A stretch of 64,000 nt of DNA. Origin: Fratercula arctica. Lineage: Eukaryota > Chordata > Aves > Charadriiformes > Alcidae. Of the stretch, positions 24,107 through 36,045 are shown piece by piece (position 1 is the stretch's first letter; each line of letters opens with the position of its first letter). Location: assembly GCA_947846985.1 (NCBI GenBank), contig CANTUZ010000005.1, positions 54,623,889 through 54,687,888 of the forward strand, read 5' to 3'. Below the pieces are notes generated by a model that made no database searches, was not told where the DNA came from, and worked only from the letters and a program-made list of their open reading frames with translations. Both the position numbers and the translations under genes were made by a program.

Positions 24107-27100
24107 TTTTTAAAACACTCTTTTTGTCCTCTATGTGGTTGCCTTTACATCCAGGGTTATGATCCCTTTGGGATTCTAGTTGGGCAGCACTGACACTCAA
24201 TAGGCCTTGAACGTGCAGCACTTGGTGGGAAACAATGTATGATATTAAAACTGAAGCAAGGAAAAATATAAATTGGTATGTTCTTGTGGGTCAAAAGAAG
24301 TTAAAAAGCTGCTACTCTCAACTTTTGCTTACCAGCTATGAGCTGGAAATTGCCATTCTGGTCAGCTGAGACACAGTAACCATCCATAAGAGCATACCTA
24401 ATCCGTATCAGTGCAATGCAAAACTGCGTAGCTTAAACTACTCCTTTGGTGGCTTGTTGGTGGTGACTTTTAATTTATGAATGGTATTGAAAGGATGGGG
24501 CAGTATTTTCTGAAATTGCTCCAGCTCAGTTTGCAAGAACCCGCCCGGGTCCTCAGTCAGAAAGTTCTTTGCCTCTAAGTATCCAGATTCCAAACACCTG
24601 TAGGTCCTGTAGCAAATACAAAAGAACTGAAAGAAATGCTTTCAGATAAACTTCAGTAAAATCTTTGTCCTGAAAGATTGCCTAGAACTGTATAAAAAGA
24701 CAAACAACCAAATTCAGATAATGTTTACCTTCTTTTTTCAGTTATTGCCAGTGATTGGTTCCTGGAGGGTAAATCAGAAGGGAATTTGATCCAGGTAGTT
24801 AATTCTATGAGATGATCAAATTGCAGTTTGGGAAATCTTCTTCCTTTTTACCCAATTCAGGTAGTTTCTGCCAGGATACCAGGCTGTTTGCTTCACACCT
24901 TTGTCCTTTCGTATGTGTTTCAATAGCTGTCACACATTGCCCTCCTCAGTCTCTATCTCTGTTCTCTCTAACCCTCTTCCTTCAGCCTTTTTTCCCCTAA
25001 GATTTCTATTTCTTCTTTGTCCTAAGCCTTTTCACCACTTTCATCTTTCTGTTGGCCGACAATCATCTGTCTTCTCTCTGTTCCACCTCCATTTTGTAAT
25101 TTATCTTTTATCTTCAGGGGGCTGAAGGGTAATTGAGGACTTCGGAGTTTTTTCAAGAGCTGATGTTCCTAGCTTACTTCAGAGTGGGATGCACTCTTGG
25201 ACCCTCTATAGTTCATGAAAGTTTCTGAGGAAAAAACTGGCATTATATCGATGTAACCTGACAGCTTATTATAGTATCCTCCCATTCATCACATGCATGA
25301 TGTCTGCCACAAACGTGTTGCAACCTTCTCTTAAAGCAGGTGAAAGATCAGAGTAATTTGCCTTTGACGAAGGAGTTTCTCTCTCTTTGTGGACCATGAA
25401 AAAATGCTGCCTCTTTCTCAAGCTTGGCTTAGGTATTTGGGCACTTGAAGATTGAGCATAAGACAATAAATAAAAAGCTGTTTGTCAGTTGAGATTCATG
25501 TTGACATGTGCATTGGTGTGATCTAGATGTGTTTACATGTATGTTCTACTCTTTTGCAGGGAACATAATATACTTTGATGTCTAGGGGAATATCTCAAGA
25601 TAGCCCAATGGCAACCTGTCCAGCTCTGCAGTGTTAGAACTGATTTTGTATCTGACATAAAAGAAATGTTTTAGCAAGCACTTGAGCTTAATCAAAACCG
25701 AACACAGCTCTTTAATTTCTTGCTGTTATTTTAAAATATGGCTGAACGTAAGCCAAAACTGAACCTTAAGCGTGCTGACTCAACTTCCTCATTCTTACGT
25801 ATAGGGACTTGTTCCTTAAGTACAAATAAATTTATTCCAAATCTGAATATCGATATGCACAGAGTGCATCAGGATTTATGTTTCTGGTTGGAAATAAAAG
25901 TAACGTAATTGTTAAAGACACTGTTTTCCACCCCTGTTTATGTCAGTGTTCCTTGTTTATTGTTTCTTCTTACAAGACTCCGCACCCTGGACAGTGCTAA
26001 CTTTTAGTAGTTGATATGTTTTTTTAGCATTTTCTTTTAGGTCTTGGGACCATTTTGCCATTTGATTACATTTCACCAAGGAAATTGTGCAGGATATATT
26101 ATTTAGTGAAAATAACTTGCCAAAATGCATAGAGAGAATTACTTTGGCAAGGATTCTCTGAACAGGATAAAAGGAAAAAGTCTATTTGGAGATCTTTCGT
26201 GCTCGGGGAGATGCATGTATTATATAAAATGAATTTATCCCAGTCTGTCAAAGGGCTTTTTTTTTCTTGCTAGAATAGTATGTGGGAAAAACCAAATGAC
26301 ACAATACAGCATTATGTCATGCTTGCTGGGATGCTGGCTCCTTGAGGGGCTGTATACCCTCACTCAGTTCCTGCTGACTTTCAAAAGGAGCTGGAGACAC
26401 TCAGAGTCCTTTCTGGGACACTCGGACTCTCCTGGGATGAGAGGGGGATACCCATAAGTCCTCTGCAAGGGTAGTGTCACCTTCCTATGCAAAAACAACC
26501 TTTGGAGCAAATTCAAATTTTTGCAGTCAGTAGCTGAAATGCCATGTCTCATGGAACAGTATAGATCCTCTAGTGTTATTAATATCCTAGCTTTGGGACA
26601 CACACACATTGACCTCTATTCCTAAAATGTATCTTTGAGTGCTGGAAGTATTTTGTACAAAATATAAGGCAAGCAGTTTCACACAAGGATTATTGGACCT
26701 GATGGAAGAGGGGTAATTCAGACATTCAAAATAATTTCTAGAAGCAGGTGTACTTTGTAGTGTCAAAACATTGAGTTCTTGATGCTTAACAAGATAGTGA
26801 CAAATTTCATGGCAACTGGCCTCTGTTTCTGAAAGAAGCTACTGATATCTTCTATCTCTCTTTCTGCTTTTTTCTCCTACTGCCCAATGTTAAACTGGTC
26901 CAGCCTTTCCAAAGTCCATTCAACATCAGACCTCTTGAGAGATTTCTCAGACTGAGAACCTAAAATGCCTGGGCATGCTAAAAAGATGGCATGCATGTTA
27001 ACTGCATTTAAAAGTCAAATGTGAGTTGAATACAGGATGGGAGATTTGTACCATAACACCAGAGACTCTGTTGCAGTGACAGTGCTGGGGGTAACCCTTC

Positions 27101-28900
27101 ATCCGTGGTAAGAGTCTAGCGTAGTGGGCAATACATGCTAGTGTGCCGAAAGCGCTGCGTGCGGTATCGGTGGCAGTTTATTTTTGGGTGAAAGTGCTGA
27201 TTGTTCTGTAATAGGTGGTGCAACTGTTTTACTATGTTTTATTGTATGTGATGCTCTGTCAAAGACTTGGCTGGAGAGCAGCCCTGTTCTAGTGGGAAGA
27301 TTCCCGAAAGGAGCAAACACCCAGCTAAATTTCAGAGTTGACAAGGAAGACGGGCAATTTCTCAGGGACCCAGAAAGGTCTGAGTGGAGTTGATGCGACT
27401 CAAAATGTCGCTGAAAGGTGCTGGACTGAGTGGTAGGCTGGGATTTTCTCTGCAATGCTCAAAAAATTGTGTTCCTACCTTCCTGTCTGCAGTTTTTCCA
27501 GAGGCAGTGGGGTTGCTGAGCATCCAGGAAGAATATTTGTCTTCCACCTGGGCATCAGATACAGAGAGGGTGTTGCCAGCGTATGGGACACATGAGAAAA
27601 TATGTCTGATCTTCCCCTACAAGATCAGTACCCAAGGCATTATCAAAGGGCAGGCAGTTTTCCATGCACATATAAGCTTAGGATGCTTGGATTGCAGCAA
27701 AATACAGAAATGTGAATATGGCAAAAAAAAGAATATGCAAACTAAACTTCATGCTACAGCTTTTTCAGGCAAAGCCCTGAGCTATCAGTGATTTCTTCTG
27801 TGCCAAGGACGTGGGATTTGCTGTGTCTGGTGTGTGCAGTTCCTCAGACCTCAAATGTGAAACGTGACGTATTTTTTTTCCTTATTTTTCATATTTTCAT
27901 TGTATCACAGAGATGCACATTAACTTCAGCCTCTCTGTCCTCTGGGATAATGGAAATAGGGGTTAATTTTAATTTTTTCAAAATGTGATGTCTTCATGGA
28001 TTAGAAGGGGTAAGATCAAGCTCTGCTATGGGAAAAAAAACAACCCAGTAACTAGAAGGGTTTAAATTCAAGAAGTCTCTATTCTGCAAGATTTGGTGGC
28101 ACTGCAGGTGGGGAATGTGTGTGGAATGTATGAAAGGTGACAGCTGGACTGTAAATTCATGTGGCTGGGGAGTTTGTTTTATGCTTGAATAGCATTTGGC
28201 TCAGTGGCATTTTGCTCTGTGACTGGACTCGTCAGACAAATAAATGGAATGTTTTCTTTTTGGCCCTGAAGGGAACAGGCATGTGTTTGTGCTGCATACG
28301 TTATTCGAGGAAATTCAGACCCAGCATCGCACTGTTACGTCCAGGAGAGCTTCAGGTCAAAGCAGGTTTTGAACCAGCTCCTTCCAAGATGTTATTGGTG
28401 ACTTTGCGGTCTAGTGGTGTAGTGATGCCCAGGGACACAGGAGCCAGCTGGCAAAGGTTCTCCCCCACAGCCTCTCAAAATCTATTTTCCTGGGCTTCAG
28501 TGGGATTTGAATCAGGGTTTTTAGGCTGAAGTTCCCATTGCTTGGTGCCAGTAATTGGGTCAGTTATTCCAAAGTGTTCAGCACTTACGATTCTTGTAAC
28601 AGCCTTCGTAGTCATTTATTCCAGAGAGCCCAAAGACCTGGTGTGTTTAGGCTATCGAAAGAGCAGTCACAAATGTGTTTATTTGTATCTCGGGGATGCA
28701 GCATTATTAAATGTTCATTCTCCACGTATGCTCCAGACAATATTGGTAATGATAAAACGTTCTGTGGTACTGATAAATGCTGCTTTCACATACACATCTC
28801 TGATAGATTTTTGGAGCTATCCGATAACGTTTCTCAGGGGAGCAGAAAGAATTACAGTAGTTACGTGTACTGAATTTTCTTTCCCTCTTCCTACCTGTTT
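24107..28900. other. Non-genic stretch
   Basis: No supported gene. About 24830-25110 is strikingly pyrimidine-rich on the plus strand. About 27120-27790 is mixed in composition and contains a 135-codon frame (27384-27791) with no recognisable domain, which I treat as chance. About 28160-28530 has a 122-codon frame that is also unrecognised. No repeat family was identified. Confidence 0.5.
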
Positions 28901-29306
28901 GCCTCTAATCAACAGAAAGCTTCTAATTTCCTTTGCATTCTGGCAAGCTAGAAATTAACGGAGTAAATGCACATGCTGTTTTACTTTGCCAGCGACTGGC
29001 TTATACAACAGATTTTTACTCTGTAAGACAGATTTTGCTGTATTTGTGCTTTTTTTCATCTCCCCCTGAGGAGTATTAACTCAAAGCAATCGCAAGACAC
29101 CCATCCTTGCCTGCTGCTTCTTGAACTGCTGTTTCCTCTTCTTTGCTTCTCGCTTCACTATTTGAAGCTTTTTTTTTTTATTTTGAAGAGGAAAGAGCAA
29201 CAACCAAGAAAGAACCAAAAAAAACCTAAAGGCTGTCTCCTTTGCTAAAATCATACCTATTTGATGTGAGAAAGCTTAAACACGTAAAACACTTTTGTTT
29301 CCGTAG

Positions 29307-29657
29307 AATTTACTTTCAACAACTGTGTTCTTTCTACCCAAATGAAGATAGGTAGAGTGCTCTGTAAAGTGCAGTATTGGAAAAGGAAGATGTGTACACG
29401 CTTGGAAAACGCTGAGCTGCTCGTGAAGCTATAGACACTGCATGTTTATGACTTGGTTTTCTAAGCAATCTCCAGAGCTTGGACGGATTACAGTGATATT
29501 TTAACAAGGCTGCTGGCATCCATCACCAGCTTTCACTTACGGAGAAAGCTAAAAGGTGGAAGAATGTAATTATTTCCACGTAAGCTAAATGCTAGTGGCT
29601 GATTGTCGTTGAGAACTTCGATGCTTTAAACTTCTTCGTCTCCTGTAAGGCAAACAG
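29307..29657 (+). other. Possible non-coding leader exon with strong 5' splice site
   Basis: The sequence CAG|GTAAGT at 29655-29663 is a full consensus vertebrate splice donor. A plausible acceptor, ACTTTTGTTTCCGTAG, ends at 29306, giving an exon of about 351 bases; the true 5' end could instead be a transcription start further upstream, around 28950-29250. The segment has stops in all frames, so it would be untranslated. It is inferred from splice signals only. It could be the first or second exon of a plus-strand transcript that continues to 38856-39150, but nothing in the sequence proves the link. Confidence 0.25.
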
Positions 29658-30869
29658 GTAAGTCTCACGGGCTTCTCTTCCAGCATTCGTTTCAGTAAGG
29701 GAGCAGGGGCTGGCAGCAGACTGGTGTCAGAAGGAAATGTGTTCCATAGGAAGCCAAACTGTATTTCTTAAATTTTAAACATGCAGTATTGCACGTTGTC
29801 TGTCAGGTTACAAATCCACTGCCTATAAGCTGAAATGTTTCTGAGAAATATTGTTGTTTTCCATAGCTGAGACCTGAATCTCATTCCAAATTAATCCCTA
29901 ATATATGCAACTATTGTGTACATTTATATACTATTGAAATAGGATCTGTGCATAGTGAAAGATCTGTGTCTAAATCTCTTTCTGTCATCCTATAATTACT
30001 TTTAGATTGATTACTCTGGTTAAAATAATGTTATTGCATACAATAAGTGCAATAATGCATTTAGGATTGTGCTTTCTAAAGATAATTTTTGTTGAAGAGT
30101 TTTTGCCTGAAAACATGATTTCCTGAACTGAGATCTTTGGGCAGCTTATGTTTCCGAGGAGTTCTGCATCACTGTAGAAATACTGTGGTAAAGAAGGGGT
30201 TTCCTACTTCGCAAGTGGGAATCTAACAGCATCAAAAATAGATATTTCTTTCCCTTTCACCCTTGAAAGAACATTTATTCTCTTTGAGTAATGGCACTGC
30301 TGTGCCTCTAGAGGTGAGGCTTATGATTTGAAGACTTTTAACATAAAAGCCCTGATTACCATTTAGAGGGGAAAAAAAAAAGAAAAAGACCCTTTGACCA
30401 TGAATAGTTATTGTCTTAATGAAGTTTTTTTGTTGTCCTCTGAGAACATTTGCTAGCTGTAAGTATTAAGATTATTATTGAAAGGCAAAGATTTTACACG
30501 GTTCCTGAGATTTTTGTTTACAAGAATGACTATCAGAGAAGAGAGTATTTTGAGCCAAAATATAAATATTCATACTTATTTTTTAGTTTAAAATATGGTT
30601 GTTTCCAGAAAGCAATTAATTTAAGCTACATTTCCAATCTGGCTATGAAAATTGAAACAAAGCCCGCTGGCAGATATAATTATAAATAAACTTCTAAGAA
30701 TAATTAGATGTGTAATTAACAGAAGACTGAGTTGTTATCACTTTCTCCTCTGTACAATAATTCTGCATAAAAACATAAGAAATGGCTCTCATTAAAATCT
30801 CACAGCAGATCAATCCACAAAAGGGAGTGAGACATTAAAACAAAGCATTCAAGATGTGCAAACACCGTG

Positions 30870-30891
30870 ATTAATTGATTAATTAATTAAA
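30870..30891. repeat. (TTAA/ATTA)n short repeat
   Basis: A run of ATTAATTGATTAATTAATTA, i.e. overlapping homeodomain-type TAATTA cores in a short repeat. It is either a simple repeat or a clustered homeodomain binding site. Confidence 0.6.
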
Positions 30892-31670
30892 CAGAGCCCA
30901 GCACTAAGGAAAAGCTTAAAAACAAATGGAATATTTAAGAAATACATATATCGTAAAAAGTTAGTATGTTTTGGCTGGTTTTGGTATGTTTGTTTTTTTA
31001 AAAAGGGGTATCTCAGAATACCTTGTGGATCTGTATTTGTATATTTTCCTTTTATCTTTTCGTTCTGAGGAATCCTTCTGAATACCTGTGCGTTATTCAT
31101 CTGCAAAGTTTTCAAAATATTAATCAGTGGAGTCAGTAATTACTTAGGAAGGATTTAAAAGAGCCTGACAGAGGATGCTGGTGGAGTTTGGTTTCCCCTC
31201 AGCTAATGGACATTCTCTGTCGAACTTCGGGGACTGGCTGAGCTGTTCCCAGTGACTTTCACCAGAAAGCTGCTTACAAGGGTACCTCTGCTAGTGGCCA
31301 ACAGAAGCACAAACCAAACAGACCGATGAGTCTCTTGTGAAGCAAAGAATAAAAAGGCATGTTTTGAAAGGCTTTACCAGTCAAAACACTGGGATCCTGG
31401 AGAACGATGGTATTCAGGATAGAAATGCCAGCAGTTACTTAAATCTGGCTTCTGTCATATTCCTCAAAGTGCATTTATTCAAGTACTGTGCAGTATCTTG
31501 CCAACACTCATACCCTGCATTTTGGAGTATTTGATAATGTTTAGGACTACTTTGGCCACTGGGCAGTATTCATTCTAGCAGTGTCCTGTGTGTAGTGTAG
31601 TTATTAAGACCTCTCGGCGTGAATCATATGAATATGCAGGTTATGTTACTTAATGCTTGGAAGTTAACCC

Positions 31671-31714
31671 AGGAAAAAAAAAAAAAAAAGAAGAAAGAAA
31701 AAAAGGAGAGAGAA
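31671..31714. repeat. A-rich pure purine tract
   Basis: Forty-four consecutive purines: a run of 16 A (31674-31689) followed by AAG/GAAA units and GGAGAGAGA. Such tracts expand by slippage and can form unusual DNA structures. No retroposed body was found next to it. Confidence 0.8.
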
Positions 31715-34632
31715 TGAAATTTTTGTTCTATGGTATTAAATAGTAATGTCATGTAATACACACCCAAGAGCTTAACAAAACCGTAGTAGGACTAATTTAG
31801 CCAGTGCCTGTCTAATCTTTCATTAGCATATTATTATTTTTTTGCCCGGTGGGTATATTGCCCGTTGAGAAATAATGTGGATATTTATTCAGCAGTAATA
31901 ACTGTTGCTGCTTGAGAGCTTTTCTTTTTTTTTTACTGTGTGTGAACATGGTTATCTAGAAAAAGATTTCAGGCAGATGATCACCCTTGGGATTCAATGA
32001 ATTCATGCATTGCATGTCCTATCTTACTACACGGCTGTACAGCAAGATTACTGTTTTTCTAATGAGATTCCAGTCTGAAGAAAGGCCCTGCAAACACATC
32101 ACCGCCTCTCAGAAAATAGTACCCGTCTTCCAGAGTACTTTAACATACACACGGAACTAGTTTATTTAAGCGGCATTAGAGGTGCAAGTCTGTCTCCATT
32201 TGGTGCAACAGGCGAGGCGGTTCTTACCTGAGACTGTGCTGATCTCCTAAGAACACAGCCCAGTCCTTTTCCCACAGAAATCAGGGAGCGTTTTGCTACC
32301 TAGGTCAGAGGAGTAGGATCAGACCATTTGTTTTGGCATGTAACTTCTGTTCGGTGTTGATGACCCCCCCCAAAAAAGCAGCTGCCACTGCATCTTGCTT
32401 ATACAAAATGGCATTTTATGTCAAGACATCCCTTTTTTAAAATATATTGAGATTATTCCTTTATGTTCCATTTGTGTGCTAAGAAGTTCATTTCAAACCA
32501 GGTTTTCTTTTCCAAAGAAAAAAGATACTTAGTGTATGTATTTTCTGCAGTGAATCTGTCTGTGCTACTAAATAGGCGGTCATATTTTTGGGCATACATT
32601 TTTGATACAGCTATATTGAAATGCTATTTTTAGTGTTAGGGTGATGCAAGGGAAACAGTGCTACGTTATTGGTACGTAGCGAATTTGAACTGAAGTTAAC
32701 TCTACAATGAACAGTTATTATTGTGTATCTGTTGTTAGTAGCTGTACTGATGGAAATTAAGGTCTATTTCATTGAAATCACTGAATGTAGGAGGTTTACT
32801 TTTCTGTAAATGAAATTCGAATCATTAAAATTTATTTCAGACTAACTTGGGAAAGTATGAGCAAGGCCAACAATTAGTAACCACAAGCTGTAACCTTTTA
32901 TCATTCCTTAGTCAGTCAGTGGTTAAGTTGTAGTAATCAGCATTTATTTAAAAAGAAAGAGAACAACACATCTAAAATGTTCTGCATTTTACTGGCTGTA
33001 CCTACCATTGGTCGTACTATTTTCCTACTATTTCAAGTTTTTGACAGCTATCGTGTCCTAGTCTGATTTGCACTAACGGAAACTAGAAAAGAATGAGACG
33101 AGTTACCATATAGAATATTGAAAATAGTGATTACAGTAATATTATAATTTTAGTCTGCTAGAAGTAGTTTTTAGGGATGCTAAGTGTACTGCAGAGAGTT
33201 GGAACTATGTGTACCTCCTCTGTCATGATTTTGGATTTTTTTTTTGAATGGTCTATTTCTTATGGTTAGATTTTCCAATTAATTGATGATGATGATCTGG
33301 AAATGCACTCACTGAAGCTCAGGCTCTCATGCATGTATTACAGCATTTAAACTAAAAAGGCAAGAAATCAATTCAGTCGTTTGTGCTGCAATTGACTGAA
33401 TAGTAATTGAGACACAGGATATTGAAAGGTCAAAATGAGAAACATATCCAGAAAAATCCTTTGCAAATTATTTTCATAGGATTTTAATTAAAATTTGGTT
33501 CATAATTGAATTATACCTTTTATTTCATACTTTAAATAATTTCCATGATCTGTGCATGTCTTTGTATTCGTGTTAAAATTACTGTATCCTTTACAGACAA
33601 TACTGCTTTTAAAAATCTAATTAAGTTCTCAAATGGCAGCTACCAGAAAAGGTGCAACTTGCAAGGAATAAAGTGATGGTCTCTGTCAAGTATTGAACTA
33701 TGATTGAGATGAAGGTCAATGTTTTGGTAAATGGGTTATTTCATTTCCTTCTAGTGGCCAGGCAGCTGGCTGGAGTGGAGAGGAGGCTTCCCCTGCCACT
33801 CAGCTCAGAGCCCGCATGGGTGGCCCTGTGGGCGGTCATCTCCTGGTGACAGTGGCTGCTGAGGTGGTCTGAGCACCCGAGGAACAATGCTGGCACACCT
33901 CTACATCCAGCTCCCTTGTCTTCCCTGCTCCTGACACTTGCAGGGAGACTCCTGGGAGATTTTTCTGCTTCAACTTCTTAAAGCCTGACAGCCGGTGCCC
34001 ACATCTTCCAAGTCCCCAGGGACCTCTGCTCTGCTTCAGTCTAGGTAGGAGACAGCAATTGCCCACCACGGTAAGGAGCCCATCCGCCCTCCGTGTCTTC
34101 CTGGGGACTTTCTCTAGTTATCAGGTCTCAGCAACGCAGAGAAGCCAGTCTAAGATCTGAAATGGGCTTCTGCCCAAGCAGTTGCCAAGGCTTGTTGCAT
34201 CTCCCCACTATTTTGATGCCCAAGGTCTTGCAGCATGAGCCCTGTCTGGCTACGGGGCTTGAACATGGAGCAATGCTGCCAGTCTGATTCAGCTGCAGTA
34301 ACCTACGTGGTTTTGGTCTCACACCAGTTGTACCATTCGCCCGGGGGATGAGGGCTGACTGGGTACTAGCTTGCTCTGGTTCTTAGTCTCACAAGGCACT
34401 TGTTTTCTCAAGGAGGATAATGTTACTATTGAAAGGAACGTAGAAAGGTGGGAAGAGAGAAGATAAATAGAAAATGGAATAGAAACAGAGCATGTGTATT
34501 AGTCAGCCTTTTCAATGCATAATAAAAAACATTTATATGAGATTAAATTCAAGCCTTGTGTAGGTGAAAAAGAGACACTGTATTTGCTTTCTGTAAGAGA
34601 CTGAATTTTATCTAAGCAGCTTTACATTTTCT

Positions 34633-34648
34633 AAAAAAAAAAAAAAAA
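34633..34648. repeat. Poly-A run (16 A)
   Basis: Sixteen A followed by TATAAAAA. The upstream sequence does not resemble a processed transcript that I can name. Confidence 0.75.
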
Positions 34649-35725
34649 TATAAAAATTGCACAAATGTCGATAACTCCAAACCTACCTCTCCTACAATTT
34701 CTTTTAATAATCTAATGGCTCCTTCTTACATACCGAACAGTTTGCCTTCATTCTGAAATCACCAGTTGTTGACTTGCTTCCTTTCTATGGTTGTTTTGTT
34801 TTATTGCTTTGCCCTTCAACTGCCCTTCCCTAGCACTTTTTGTGATATTTGCTCCAATACAGAGAGCTTCAACACTGTCTGGTATTCCTCCTTGTAAAAG
34901 TAAAGTGCAAAACAAAGCACATTGAAATATTAATAATTTGTTGTCACACTTTCTAAAGCTTGTACTGTTGAGGATAAAAAAGGGCACTGGCATGCATGTA
35001 AAGCAGTAAAAGTAGAAAAGATAAAACAACTACAACCTATCATGTTGAAACAAATCTTCCTTTACTATGTGTGTGGTGAAATACGTTCATGTAGTCTTAA
35101 TTTCTTTGTAGGAATTTGGGAAATCTCTCCACCTCCCTTTGTTCCTTTAGTTTAAATGTTCATATGTTTTCCAGCCTTTCATCACTCCCAAGCACTTACT
35201 CCCCCCCCACCCCTGCAATCTTTTCTCTATGTCTATATCTACTTTCTACTTGAGTTCTTGTGCTAGCTTCCCTCTTCTATTTAGTACTCATAAATCGTTA
35301 TACAAATTCAAAGGAAAAAAAATAGTCTTTTTTTCCTTATGCCCTTAAATTGAAGCATCTTCTTCCATAGGTTGGAAGGACTCGTTGACAGAGACACACA
35401 ACCTAGCTGTATCAAATCTCCTCCTTTCTGTCACCCTATTTCATTTAGAAAAGAAAAAAAGGAATATTGAAGCACTATTTAACCTTATTATCACAGCTAG
35501 ATGAAGCAGTCCCCCCTTGTTTTCCTGTTCCTATATTACATGACTCACTTCCTAAGTGAGACACTGTCTCTTTGGTACCTTTTACTTTCTCACACATTAA
35601 TGTGCATCCCTGTACACGTGTAATTTCACACTCAGCTTTCTGTACTCTTATGACTCAAAGGTCAGTGTGTGATAAACCATTCCCTAAAAAGTGACAGAAG
35701 TGTAAAGGCTTATCTAAGTTTTTAA

Positions 35726-36045
35726 TCTAGAAAGGGAAGAGACTGAGAAGAGACACAATGAATTTTATATATATAAAAGTTAGCTGCAAGGAGGAATGGA
35801 GGAGATCTATTCCTTGATCGTAATGAATAGGACAAGAAATAGCGTGTTTAACTTTGCAGCAATGGAGCTTAGAAATACCCTTTTTGTAGTTATAGTAGTG
35901 AGGCACTGGAATAAATTGCCTTTTATAGGCATGGAGACTCCAGAAAGGAGACCAGTAAGCACTGGTTAGAAAGCCATTTCCCAGGACTAGCATGTGTGTG
36001 ATTGATCCTGCTGTGGGACAGAGATGGATTATCTCCATCAACCCT
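35726..36045 (+). mobile_element. Ancient CR1/L3-like LINE 3' end, sense
   Basis: This is an old CR1 3' region on the plus strand. GAAGAGACTGAGAAGAGACA matches the part coding RLRGDMI in younger copies. AGCTGCAAGGAGGAATGG corresponds to the KGCYKEEG block, and TAGGACAAGAAATAGCG to the DRTRSNG block. GAGGCACTGGAATAAATTGC is the characteristic RHWN(R/K)L region, followed by the 3' UTR GATGGATTATCTCC tail. It is heavily diverged and full of stops, so much older than the copy at 63118. The minus-strand open frame over the same bases is a shadow. Confidence 0.72.

Larger units (their letters stand above)
29664..35725. other. Non-genic AT-rich stretch with possible conserved noncoding blocks
   Basis: About 6 kb without a supported gene. 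About 30450-30720 and 31780-31920 are AT-rich with many TAAT/ATTA cores and look like vertebrate noncoding enhancers, but conservation cannot be judged from one sequence. A GC-rich island of roughly 0.55 kb lies at 33770-34330, containing CTG/CAG-rich text and no recognised gene or repeat. Confidence 0.5.

Noticed and set aside
27384..27791. 135-codon plus-strand frame in a mixed-composition patch
   Set aside because: No known domain and no signal peptide or splice context. The length is within what chance allows for six frames over 64 kb.
28380..28520. Possible MIR or tRNA-like sequence (GGTCTAGTGGTGTAGTG)
   Set aside because: It superficially resembles a tRNA-derived SINE start, but downstream text lacks the core order and no cloverleaf could be formed.
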